A program made the translations under genes and the position numbers. From Pedosphaera sp. (lineage in GTDB: Bacteria > Verrucomicrobiota > Verrucomicrobiia > Limisphaerales > Pedosphaeraceae), in the NCBI GenBank assembly GCA_028293465.1, contig JAQGOT010000148.1, forward strand, positions 1-8,569: a stretch of DNA of 8,569 bases, in the 5' to 3' direction. Position 1 is the first letter of the stretch, and each line of letters starts with the position of its first letter. Positions 1 to 6,158 of the stretch are shown here, piece by piece. A model generated the notes under the pieces. It saw nothing but the letters and a program-made list of their open reading frames with translations, ran no database searches and had not been told where the DNA came from.

Positions 1-757
1 CCACCTCGTTCAACCCGCGCAGCAGGCCGACGTCGTCGGCGGTTTCAATGCGCACGCGGCGGGGGATGGTCCGTTTGGCCTCGGCGATGGTGCCGTCAAA
101 CAGCTTGCGGCCTTTGGCGATGAGCAGGATGCGGTCGCACAAGCGCTCGGCATGCTGCATGACATGAGTGGAGAAAAGCACCGTGCGACTGCGCCCGGCC
201 ATATCGCGAATGATCTCCTCCATCACCTGCTGGTTGACGGGGTCCAGACCGGAGAACGGTTCGTCGAGGATGACGAACTCCGGATCGTGAGCGATCGAGG
301 CGAGCATCTGCACTTTTTGTCCCATGCCCTTGGAAAGCGCGTCGGTCGGTTTGCCGGCGAAGTCTTTCAGGCCGTACCGTTCCAGCAACTCATGGGCGCG
401 TCGTTTGGCCGACTTGCGGTCCATCCCTTTCAGGGTGGCAAAGTAGGCGATCACCGCCCAGGCCTTCATCTTCTTGTAGAGACCCTTTTCTTCGGGCAGG
501 TAGCCGATCCGCCGCCGCACTTCCAACGCCGAGGACCGGCCGAGCACGGTGATGGTGCCGCTGGTCGGCTTGATGATTTCCAGGATCATGCGGATGGTCG
601 TGGTTTTACCCGCGCCGTTGGGACCGAGGAAACCGCAGATGGAGCCGGCGGGCAGGCTGAAGCTGACATCGTCCACCGCCTTGAAGTCACCGTAATACTT
701 GGTGACGTTGCGCAGTTCCAAGGTCGGGTCGCTGGCTTTAAGATGGCTGCCGGACAT
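1..757 (-). CDS. ABC transporter ATP-binding protein, NatA-like (3' end beyond window)
   Basis: This is the cytoplasmic ATPase of an ABC-2 type transporter; it would bind and hydrolyse ATP to drive a membrane permease, which is not in the window. 252 residues are visible and the frame is open at the left edge. The ATPase motifs appear in order: Walker A GPNGAGKTT at residues 45-53, a YLPEEKGLY segment at 86-94 in the Q-loop position, a signature LSKGMGQK at 141-148, Walker B FVILDEPFSGLDP at 161-173 (catalytic Glu 166) and the switch His in STHVM at 196-200. After DRILLIAKG a tail begins (about 233 on) that fits the DUF4162 extension of NatA-like ATPases. The signature reads LSKGM rather than LSGGQ, a variant common in this branch. 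The ATG at 757 gives a normal-length N-terminus; no Shine-Dalgarno is seen. The substrate cannot be predicted; Na+ or drug export is only the family's usual label. Confidence 0.93.
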   Translation of the reverse strand, partial: MSGSHLKASDPTLELRNVTKYYGDFKAVDDVSFSLPAGSICGFLGPNGAGKTTTIRMILEIIKPTSGTITVLGRSSALEVRRRIGYLPEEKGLYKKMKAWAVIAYFATLKGMDRKSAKRRAHELLERYGLKDFAGKPTDALSKGMGQKVQMLASIAHDPEFVILDEPFSGLDPVNQQVMEEIIRDMAGRSRTVLFSTHVMQHAERLCDRILLIAKGRKLFDGTIAEAKRTIPRRVRIETADDVGLLRGLNEV

Positions 758-774
758 TGTAATTATGAGATTAT

Positions 775-786
775 TTGACCGGTCAA
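775..786. promoter_or_regulatory. 12-bp perfect palindrome upstream of the ABC ATPase gene
   Basis: TTGACCGGTCAA is a perfect 12-bp palindrome whose near edge lies 17 bases upstream of the ABC gene's ATG. That is a good position for an operator of a dimeric repressor. The nine bases GGTCAACCG overlapping it recur at 3560-3568, just upstream of the ATG of the propeller/cytochrome gene. On the minus strand this reads CGGTTGACC, so part could instead be a -35-like TTGACC, but no convincing -10 at normal spacing follows. The rest of 758-876 holds only weak inverted repeats. The regulatory role is inferred. Confidence 0.3.
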
Positions 787-876
787 CCGCCGGATGCTCA
801 CGGCGTCGGTTGGGAATGTTAACCGATACGGCAACGGTTTGAAACAAAATAGGAATCCTTGGATGGAATCCGGAGT

Positions 877-3552
877 TTATTGAAAGTGCAGGCGATAGAA
901 GCGGGTGCTGGCGGGGGGCGGGTTGGTGGTGATGTTCCGGCCAGCGGCGACTTCGACCGGATCCGTCACGCTGGTCCACGCCGCGGAGGAAATGCCCGGG
1001 CTGGATTCGAGCGCGTAACCGGCGGAGTCGTAAGGCCAGCTCAGCACCGGATTGCCGCCGGTGCGGGTGATTTGCAGCGCGGGGGGCGTTACATCGCCGT
1101 CCAAGACGCCATCGAGATCGCGGTCGAGGGCCATGCGAAGTCCCGAGCCGGGGGGCACGCCCATCACACTCAAACGATCGCCGGCCAGAACTTTGGCTTT
1201 CAGTTGCGCGTGGGTCAGCGCCACGAGGTTGGTGGAGTCAACGCGGTAATTAGCGGAGGCGGGTTGGTAGAGCAGGCCGTGGAATTTTCCGTCGATGGTT
1301 CCTTTTACGATCAAGTCGATGTTGTTCGCGGCTGCCTGTGCTTCGAGCAGCGCCCAATCGTTTGACAGACTGAGCGTGTTCACGTTCGTGGCGAGCAGCG
1401 TGCGCGTGTAGCCCACGGTCGGTGCGGTGCCAGTATCGAAACATTGCACGAAGGCGTTCAGGTTGGCTTTCCGGAGGGTGTCATTGGCGAAGTTTCCGAA
1501 GACCGGCTTGGAAAGGAAGTTGGTGAGCGTGGGATCGGCGCCATCGTGGGTGAAGCCAAAACCACCCACGCTGTTCGCGCCCACTTTGTTGTTGAAGCTT
1601 AGTTTCTGGTAGGCGGCGCGGAGGTGCGGGACCTTGAAGGACTGGGATTCCTGAAGCAGGAGTGAAGGAATGAGCTGCTGATTCGAACCAGGACCAGGAG
1701 TGGCCTCGTGGCAGGTGTTGCAGGTCAAAAAAGGTTGATAGGTCACGTTGAGGAAAGTATTGCGCCCCGCCACGGCATCGCCTCCGGCGAAATTAGTGGG
1801 GTAAGTGCGGTCCATGTTTTGGTTGGGATTGGCCTGGAACGTGATGTTCGTGGCGAAGGTCAGGTAAGCAGCCATGTCGGCGTGGCTGAGTGGCGTGCCC
1901 CCCAGCAGGCTGCCGAACGCGCCGTTGAAATGCGTAAAGTTGGTTCGATCACCCCGCCAATGGAATGGCTCCTGCCCCGCGAGACCGCGCAGAGTCTGCG
2001 TGGTCATGGGCCCTTTCATGGGATGCATTTGAAAGTTATTGCTCGGGAACAAGGGATTCACGGGCGAGGCGGTGTTGGTGACCGTCACCATGCTGCCATT
2101 CGGGTCGCCCAGATCCCACGCGAGCAGGTCCATCTCGGCATCGATGTGACAGGCGGCGCAGGCGGCGGTGCCGTTGCCGGAAAGCTTGGCGTCGTACAGG
2201 AAACCGCGCCCGGCGCGAATGGCTGCGGGGGTGGGATCGAAGCCGCCGATGGGCAGTTCCTTCAACAGCGTATCGGTGGAGGTGTCGATGATCGAGAGGG
2301 TGTTGGCGATGCGGTTGAGCACGTAGAGACGCTGGGCGGTTGCGTTCAACGCCAGGCCGCGCGGGCCGCGTTTGTTGCGCGGGTCAACGGCGGAACCGAT
2401 GGCGTTGCCGATTTCAATGCGGGAAAGCACGCTGCCGTTATTATCCATGCGCGCGATGCGATCCGTGCCGAAGGCCGCCACGTAGAAAAAGCTGCCGCTG
2501 GGAGCAAAGGCGATGGCGGTGGGCTGGGCCAGGGCGTTGGTCAGCGCGGGCAAATTTGGGAGAACGGCGTAGTTCACACCGGGATTCAAATCATAGAAAG
2601 TCTGCGCGCCGGTGCTGATGGCGATGCGCGTGACACGATTATCAACAATGTGGCCGCGCACGCCGGGTTCAAAGTGGATGAGGTTGCGCGCCTCGGTGTT
2701 GGCCACATAGAGATCGCCGGTGTCCGGGCGCACCGCGAGCGCGAGGTTAACGGTGCCGATGTTTGTGAAATAGCGGGTGACCGTCAGGGTGCCGACATCG
2801 ATTTCTGCGACGTCGTTGTCGGGCATTTTGTATTTGATGATGTTGGTCCAGGCGGGATCACGCGCATCCACGATCAAACCGACTTGCGGCGGAGCGGGCA
2901 AATTGGTGTTGGTGGGCGGCGATTGGGCCGGAGCGTTGGTGTTGCTGGCGGGAATCAGCGTGGTGTGATTCCCGGACAACGCAAAGGCGGCATACACTTT
3001 CGTCCCGACGGTGTTGACGGCGAGGGCGCGGGGATTCTCTCCGACGAGCGGGATGGGAGCCAGTTGCGTGTGGTTGGTGGCATCAAAGACAACCACTTGA
3101 TTCTTCCGCGCAGCGGTGACAAACGCGCGGCCACCGGCGAAAACGACATCCGCCGGTTCGTCCTTGACGTAGAGCGTGTCGGTGACGAGACGTTGGGAGA
3201 CGGAGACGATGCTGATGCTGTCGGAGACTTCATTGACCACCCAGACCTCATCGGCCGTGCGCGGATTCACGGAAACCGGTTCGATGCACACCGGGATTTC
3301 CGCAATCAGCACGGGGTTGGAAGGATGTGAAACATCGAAGACGGAGAGCCGGGCATCCGGGGTGTTGACGGCGAAGAGCCGGGTGCCATCGGGCGAGAGG
3401 CGCACGGGGCTGGTTTGCTTGCCTTCGAAGTTGACGTAGGAACTTTGGGCAAAGATGGTTGCGGCGGTGAAGGCGGCGGTGAAGGCCAACCAGGAGAGTT
3501 TGATTTTCGGCCGAGCGCCGGAACGCGCAGAAAACAAATTCGCTGGACGCAT
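877..3552 (-). CDS. Exported beta-propeller / di-heme cytochrome c peroxidase-like fusion protein
   Basis: An 891-residue secreted protein. The N-terminus has basic residues, then a hydrophobic stretch at about 19-34 and a plausible cleavage after Ala35. Residues about 40-440 form YVTN/YncE-type blades (for example RLSPDGTRLFAVN, PRGLALNATAQRLYVLN), with an Asn/Pro/Thr-rich insert at 203-222. The second half matches the cytochrome c peroxidase/MauG fold: FLYDAKLSGNG leads into a heme-binding CAACH at 465-469, then HWRGDR at 531-536, a second heme site CNTCH at 611-615, KVPHLR at 640-645 and THDG at 668-671. An acidic DRDLDGVLDGD loop at 810-820 resembles a calcium site. The last 65 residues (827-891) form a small domain ending in RFYRLHF, resembling the tail of the gene at 7282. 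Both hemes would be attached after export, so it needs the cytochrome c maturation system. It is probably a periplasmic or surface redox protein; the substrate is unknown. No Shine-Dalgarno is visible; the start is chosen by the signal peptide. Confidence 0.9.
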   Translation of the reverse strand: MRPANLFSARSGARPKIKLSWLAFTAAFTAATIFAQSSYVNFEGKQTSPVRLSPDGTRLFAVNTPDARLSVFDVSHPSNPVLIAEIPVCIEPVSVNPRTADEVWVVNEVSDSISIVSVSQRLVTDTLYVKDEPADVVFAGGRAFVTAARKNQVVVFDATNHTQLAPIPLVGENPRALAVNTVGTKVYAAFALSGNHTTLIPASNTNAPAQSPPTNTNLPAPPQVGLIVDARDPAWTNIIKYKMPDNDVAEIDVGTLTVTRYFTNIGTVNLALAVRPDTGDLYVANTEARNLIHFEPGVRGHIVDNRVTRIAISTGAQTFYDLNPGVNYAVLPNLPALTNALAQPTAIAFAPSGSFFYVAAFGTDRIARMDNNGSVLSRIEIGNAIGSAVDPRNKRGPRGLALNATAQRLYVLNRIANTLSIIDTSTDTLLKELPIGGFDPTPAAIRAGRGFLYDAKLSGNGTAACAACHIDAEMDLLAWDLGDPNGSMVTVTNTASPVNPLFPSNNFQMHPMKGPMTTQTLRGLAGQEPFHWRGDRTNFTHFNGAFGSLLGGTPLSHADMAAYLTFATNITFQANPNQNMDRTYPTNFAGGDAVAGRNTFLNVTYQPFLTCNTCHEATPGPGSNQQLIPSLLLQESQSFKVPHLRAAYQKLSFNNKVGANSVGGFGFTHDGADPTLTNFLSKPVFGNFANDTLRKANLNAFVQCFDTGTAPTVGYTRTLLATNVNTLSLSNDWALLEAQAAANNIDLIVKGTIDGKFHGLLYQPASANYRVDSTNLVALTHAQLKAKVLAGDRLSVMGVPPGSGLRMALDRDLDGVLDGDVTPPALQITRTGGNPVLSWPYDSAGYALESSPGISSAAWTSVTDPVEVAAGRNITTNPPPASTRFYRLHFQ

Positions 3553-3846
3553 AGTGTTGGGTCAACCGAACCATTCAAGGGACGCATGAGGCAAACAGAA
3601 AAACCGTGGTTTTGCAAGTTAAAGCGGGGGCCCGAACGGTGCAAAGGCTCCGGCAGGCCGCCACCGCGCCGGCGGGTGGGGTGAAGTGCTTTCGAGTGAA
3701 GAAGTGGTATGGGGCGAACCTCCGCCACAAATGAAGGATGGCTTACCTGAAACAAACCGGGGCCGACGTGAATCAGGCAAACGGATGGGCGCAGATCAGC
3801 TTCTGACAGCCCCGTGCCAGGTCTTGCCAGTTCAGAGAAAGGCGAG

Positions 3847-3937
3847 GTTCCCGGACAGGAACACGCGGCTGGAAGCCGCGCTCACTGGCAGCCAAGGATG
3901 GCCGCCGCTACATGGCGGCATCCTGCCGCCCTGTAGC
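3847..3937. repeat. Cluster of nested palindromes (REP-like intergenic element)
   Basis: Three hairpin units stand next to each other. GTTCC (3847-3851) pairs with GGAAC (3858-3862). CGCGGCTGGAAGCCGCG at 3864-3880 is a 7-bp stem with a 3-base loop. The third unit has two mutually exclusive folds: AGGAT(g)GCCGCC at 3895-3906 pairs with GGCGGCATCCT at 3914-3924, or GCTACA(t)GGCGGC at 3907-3919 pairs with GCCGCC(c)TGTAGC at 3925-3937. The 15-base core GCGGCTGGAAGCCGC (3865-3879) recurs with one mismatch at 7131-7145. Family identity is inferred from structure and recurrence; it resembles REP/BIME-type elements. Confidence 0.7.
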
Positions 3938-3966
3938 AAGCTCCACATTCCATGCACTGGCCAGTT

Positions 3967-3981
3967 CCCCGCCGGGCGGGG
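3967..3981 (-). terminator. Possible GC-rich hairpin after the stress-protein gene
   Basis: CCCCGCCGGGCGGGG is an inverted repeat (6-bp stem, CGG loop) that starts 16 bases past the stop of the minus-strand gene ending at 3997. Its position suits a transcript end. It lacks a following U-tract, so it would be a weak or factor-assisted terminator, or simply part of the neighbouring palindrome cluster. Confidence 0.3.
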
Positions 3982-3996
3982 TGTTCAAGGGGGCGG

Positions 3997-4551
3997 TTAG
4001 GTTTTGGACTGCTTGGGGGCCCGTTTGGTCTCCTTCACCGTTTCTTCGCCGGCGGTGTCGATGTCTTCCGCCCCTGCCCGCTCGAGAATTTCTTTGGCGC
4101 GCTTGGCTTGGTCCGCGGTTTCCGCATGAACGGACAGCAGGATTCTGCCTTCGCGAATTTTGGACTCGTAGCGCTTGGCCTCATATTCGGGAATGCCCAT
4201 GCCGACCAAGGTGCCAACAATTCCGCCGGCGGCCGCGCCGATGGCGGCGCCACTCAACGCAGCCATGATCGGTCCGGCGGCGATGAACGGTCCAATGCCT
4301 GGGATGGCCAAGGCACCGATGCCCGCCAACCAACCCAAGGCACCGCCCAACACTCCGCCCGTACCTGCGCCGGTGATGGCGCCTTCGGGGGCTTTGGTGC
4401 TTTTCTCATGCGCGAAGTCTTTGGTGCCGGATTTGTCCGGGAGCAGAGCGGAGATATCGTTGTTGGAAAAGCCCGCGGTCCTCAGATCGTCCACAATGCG
4501 GCTGGCTTGGGCTTCATCGCGGGCCAGACAGAATACAGATTTTGCAGCCAT
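3997..4551 (-). CDS. YflT/general stress protein 17M-like, glycine-rich stress protein
   Basis: A 184-residue protein in three parts. Residues 3-38 form a small alpha/beta domain (SVFCLARDEAQASRIVDDL, then AGFSNNDISALLPD) of the kind found in heat-induced stress protein YflT/GSP17M relatives. Residues about 57-120 are a Gly/Ala-rich hydrophobic segment (GAGTGGVLGGALGW, AIPGIGPFIAAGP) resembling glycine-zipper stretches that pack into membranes or oligomers. Residues 121-168 (GIPEYEAKRYESKIREGRILLSV) continue as a second alpha/beta piece, followed by a charged tail. There is no signal peptide. Its exact biochemical role is unknown. It follows the BON lipoprotein gene by 17 bases and has its own Shine-Dalgarno, so the two are probably co-transcribed. 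The family link comes from pattern and layout, not a search. Confidence 0.8.
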   Translation of the reverse strand: MAAKSVFCLARDEAQASRIVDDLRTAGFSNNDISALLPDKSGTKDFAHEKSTKAPEGAITGAGTGGVLGGALGWLAGIGALAIPGIGPFIAAGPIMAALSGAAIGAAAGGIVGTLVGMGIPEYEAKRYESKIREGRILLSVHAETADQAKRAKEILERAGAEDIDTAGEETVKETKRAPKQSKT

Positions 4552-4558
4552 AAGTTTG

Positions 4559-4564
4559 TTCCTT
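4559..4564 (-). promoter_or_regulatory. Shine-Dalgarno of the stress-protein gene
   Basis: On the minus strand AAGGAA lies 7 bases before the ATG at 4551. It sits within the 17-base gap after the lipoprotein's stop codon. It supports this start and translation from a shared mRNA. It is one of only two clear ribosome sites in the window. Confidence 0.65.
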
Positions 4565-4568
4565 GTTG

Positions 4569-5090
4569 TTATTGGTTTGGAGTTTTTACTTCGAGTTGAT
4601 TGTCAATGGCGGTCCCGCCCCCGGCGCTTTGCGCGAGCGCGGCGATGGCTTGTTGCTCCTGCTGGCTGTTCACCGGGCCGCGCAGGGTGACTTTGCCGTC
4701 GATGGTGATGATCTTGATGTTTTTGGCCGCGGTGGAGAGTTGATCGTTGCTGGTCAGGGCCCGACGAATGCGACGGGTGATTTCGCGGTCGGCTTCACTC
4801 CCGCCCTGGTCACCGGGGGTGACGGCGGCATCCGAACGATCGCGGACGTTCTTGGCGGTGTTGTCGGGTTCGCTCATGGTTGCGGCATTGGTGTTGGTAT
4901 CAGCACCATAGGTGCGGCTGGCCGCGTTGGTGTCGCGCGAGGTGGGCGTGAGCGCATTCGTGTCCTGGCGACTCGCTCGCGGCGGGTTGGTCGTGGTGTC
5001 GCCGGTGGGGGAGGTGTTGTCCGAACTCTTGTTGCAGCCCAGCACGCAGGCGAAGGTGCCCAGCAGGCCGATTAATTTTAGACTTTTCAT
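4569..5090 (-). CDS. BON-domain lipoprotein
   Basis: A 173-residue envelope lipoprotein. The N-terminus MKSLKLIGLLGTFACVLGC is a type II signal peptide with lipobox VLGC; Cys19 would be lipidated, and Asn20 has no retention-type Asp, which favours the outer membrane by the enterobacterial rule (not established for this phylum). Residues 20-97 are a disordered Asn/Thr/Asp-rich linker with repeated DTNA units. Residues about 98-169 form one BON domain (EADREITRRIRRAL, IKIITIDGKVTLRGPV, QQAIAALAQS, IDNQLEV). BON domains, as in OsmY, are linked to membrane attachment and osmotic or envelope stress; OsmY carries two, this protein one. It is the first gene of a two-gene unit with the YflT-like protein. 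Confidence 0.88.
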   Translation of the reverse strand: MKSLKLIGLLGTFACVLGCNKSSDNTSPTGDTTTNPPRASRQDTNALTPTSRDTNAASRTYGADTNTNAATMSEPDNTAKNVRDRSDAAVTPGDQGGSEADREITRRIRRALTSNDQLSTAAKNIKIITIDGKVTLRGPVNSQQEQQAIAALAQSAGGGTAIDNQLEVKTPNQ

Positions 5091-5099
5091 AAAATGGAA

Positions 5100-5104
5100 C
5101 TTCC
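5100..5104 (-). promoter_or_regulatory. Shine-Dalgarno of the BON lipoprotein gene
   Basis: On the minus strand GGAAG lies 9 bases before the ATG at 5090. It agrees with the signal-peptide start. The upstream stretch 5105-5343 must hold the promoter of the two-gene unit, but I see no convincing -35/-10 pair there; only a small CCAAC-CGT-GTTGG hairpin at 5233-5245 stands out. Confidence 0.5.
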
Positions 5105-5343
5105 GTGTGCGAAAGAAAGTCGTTTACTGAGACCGCAGGTGCCATGGGGTGTTTTTTGGAGCGAAGGAAGTGGCGCACGGGGTGGGCAAGAGGGAGGAAC
5201 CGCGTAGCGCATGAGACCGGTTCAGCTTTCCGCCAACCGTGTTGGTGATTTTCCAGCCAGAGCCGGACGGAGGATGGGAACAGGATTGCATAAACTGGAA
5301 AGCGGGAGAAAATCAACCAACAAAGACCCACAACGCTCTTTGA

Positions 5344-5778
5344 TCAGAATTCATCCTGAACGCGGATGACGGAAGGATTCTCGCGACACTGCCGATCGGC
5401 AAGGGCACGGACGGTGGCGGGTTTAATTCCAAGACCATGGAAGCTTTCAGTTCACAGGGTGATGGCACGCTGACCATCATCAAGGAAACCAGCCCGACGA
5501 ACTTCGAGGTGGAACAGACGGTGCAAACCAAACCACCCGCCAAAACCAGCACGCTGGACACGAAGAAAGATCGGATTATTTTGATTGCCACGGAACCGAC
5601 GCCGACGGTTGCGAACGCGGTAGTCGCTGCAACCACCGCTGCGACGGCGGCGGCCAGTCCCACTGCGGCTACGGCAACCGCGCAAACGGCTCCCGCCGGT
5701 GGTGAACGAACTGGAGGCGGCCAGCGCGGCGGACGTGGCGGACCCGGAATGCTTGACATCCTCGTCGTGGGACGGTGA
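5344..5778 (+). pseudogene. C-terminal remnant of a YncE-type beta-propeller protein
   Basis: The frame opens right after a TGA at 5341-5343 and runs 144 residues to a TGA at 5776. It begins in mid-blade with FILNADDGRILATLPIGKG, then TMEAFSSQGDGTLTIIKE and a block with the spacing of YncE/YVTN repeat proteins, and ends DILVVGR like the usual C-terminus of that family. Such proteins are usually over 300 residues with a signal peptide; here the N-terminal half is absent and the plus frame upstream carries no matching code. The first ATG (5437) would start inside a blade and has no ribosome site. An Ala/Thr-rich then Gly/Arg-rich insert replaces the last loop. It is best read as a 5'-truncated, non-functional gene; expression as a 113-residue protein cannot be ruled out. 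Confidence 0.72.
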
Positions 5779-5830
5779 TTTGCCTTCAAGGGTGGCGGGT
5801 TATTGCAGCGGAAAAGGCGGGGATTTTTTG

Positions 5831-5860
5831 GCCACAGATTTCACTGATTACACGGATTGA
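5831..5860. repeat. Short tandem GATTNCACN repeat
   Basis: GCCACA is followed by GATTTCACT, GATTACACG and GATTGA, that is two full 9-base units and a partial third. Strings of this ACAGATTTCAC..GATTACAC..GATT form recur between genes in many Verrucomicrobia and related genomes, as I recall them. The function is unknown. Confidence 0.6.
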
Positions 5861-5910
5861 GGCAAGGGATGGGACCTGACGGATGGATCAGGGTGGCAAA
5901 CCTGTCTCCC

Positions 5911-5938
5911 AAACTTTGTCGCAGGTGAGACAAAGTTT
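5911..5938. repeat. Perfect 10-bp inverted repeat (AAACTTTGTC stem-loop)
   Basis: AAACTTTGTC (5911-5920) and GACAAAGTTT (5929-5938) are exact reverse complements separated by 8 bases. TGTCTC (5903-5908) can compete by pairing with GAGACA (5927-5932), so two exclusive folds exist. There is no U-tract, so a plain terminator is unlikely. It could be a protein-binding site or an interspersed palindromic element. Confidence 0.7.
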
Positions 5939-5943
5939 CGTAA

Positions 5944-5974
5944 CCGGCGCTTGCGACTGAAATCGCTCTGCCGG
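5944..5974. repeat. Two-tier hairpin next to the AAACTTTGTC palindrome
   Basis: CCGGC (5944-5948) pairs with GCCGG (5970-5974), and inside it GCGA (5953-5956) pairs with TCGC (5963-5966) across a small internal loop. It starts five bases after the preceding inverted repeat, so the two probably belong to one element of about 70 bases. Confidence 0.45.
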
Positions 5975-5998
5975 CCGATTCGGAACTCAATGTTGGCA

Positions 5999-6013
5999 AC
6001 CAATGCCCAAGCT
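5999..6013. repeat. Interspersed 15-mer, copy 1
   Basis: ACCAATGCCCAAGCT is identical to 6901-6915. The flanks differ, so this is a dispersed short repeat, not a recent long duplication. Here it overlaps a CCAAGC/GCTTGG inverted repeat. Confidence 0.6.
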
Positions 6014-6112
6014 TCGCTTTGGCTTGGTGGGTTGTAGGGGGAGGGCGAGGGTCAGCAGGTTTTTCTTTAAATTTCGCGGGAGCATTTTCAGACCGGAACC
6101 GTCCAACGTGAC

Positions 6113-6158
6113 ATGGGCATGAAAAACAAATTGCTGATGGCGGTTCTAGGCTTGCGGG
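6113..6158 (+). other. Displaced signal-peptide start of the next gene
   Basis: ATG codons at 6113 and 6119 open a frame reading MKNKLLMAVLGL, a typical positively charged n-region and hydrophobic start of a signal peptide. In this frame it then turns into RVGVDAERGG and is lost. In the frame one base on, from about 6156, GLGLTLSAAGMA completes the hydrophobic core and an Ala-rich cleavage region, followed by the body of the protein. Skipping one base at about 6149-6161 (for example C6155) would join the halves. Either this is a true frameshift or a base-call error. Confidence 0.6.

Larger units (their letters stand above)
3553..3996. other. Gene-free stretch with multiple inverted repeats
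   Basis: No convincing gene lies in these 444 bases; the open frames crossing it are low-complexity and share no family pattern. It must hold any independent promoter of the propeller/cytochrome gene, but I see no clear -35/-10 pair. A short inverted repeat, AAAACC-GT-GGTTTT, lies at 3600-3613; read on the minus strand it ends in TTTTT and could be a weak terminator. CCACC/GGTGG arms at 3661-3679 enclose the palindrome CGCCGGCG. The perfect palindrome ACTGGCCAGT is at 3956-3965. The strongest structures, at 3847-3937, are listed separately. Confidence 0.6.
5779..6112. other. Repeat-rich intergenic stretch
   Basis: No gene is supported in these 334 bases. They hold, in order, a GATTNCAC tandem repeat, a perfect 10-bp inverted repeat, a two-tier hairpin and a 15-mer shared with 6901-6915, each described on its own. 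A further inverted repeat, CCAAGC (6007-6012) with GCTTGG (6022-6027), overlaps the 15-mer. The promoter of the plus-strand gene at 6113 should lie at the right end, where AT-rich TTTTTCTTTAAATTT occurs at 6060-6074, but no clear promoter pair is seen. Confidence 0.6.

Noticed and set aside
1708..3330. A 540-codon plus-strand reading frame
   Set aside because: It is antisense to the propeller/cytochrome gene, whose signal peptide, blades and heme motifs are unmistakable; the antisense product is Gly/Arg/His-rich without motifs.
3864..3937. CRISPR-like or integron attC-like array
   Set aside because: The hairpins differ in sequence and size, with no constant repeat/spacer rhythm, no cas genes, no integrase and no matching attC core sites.
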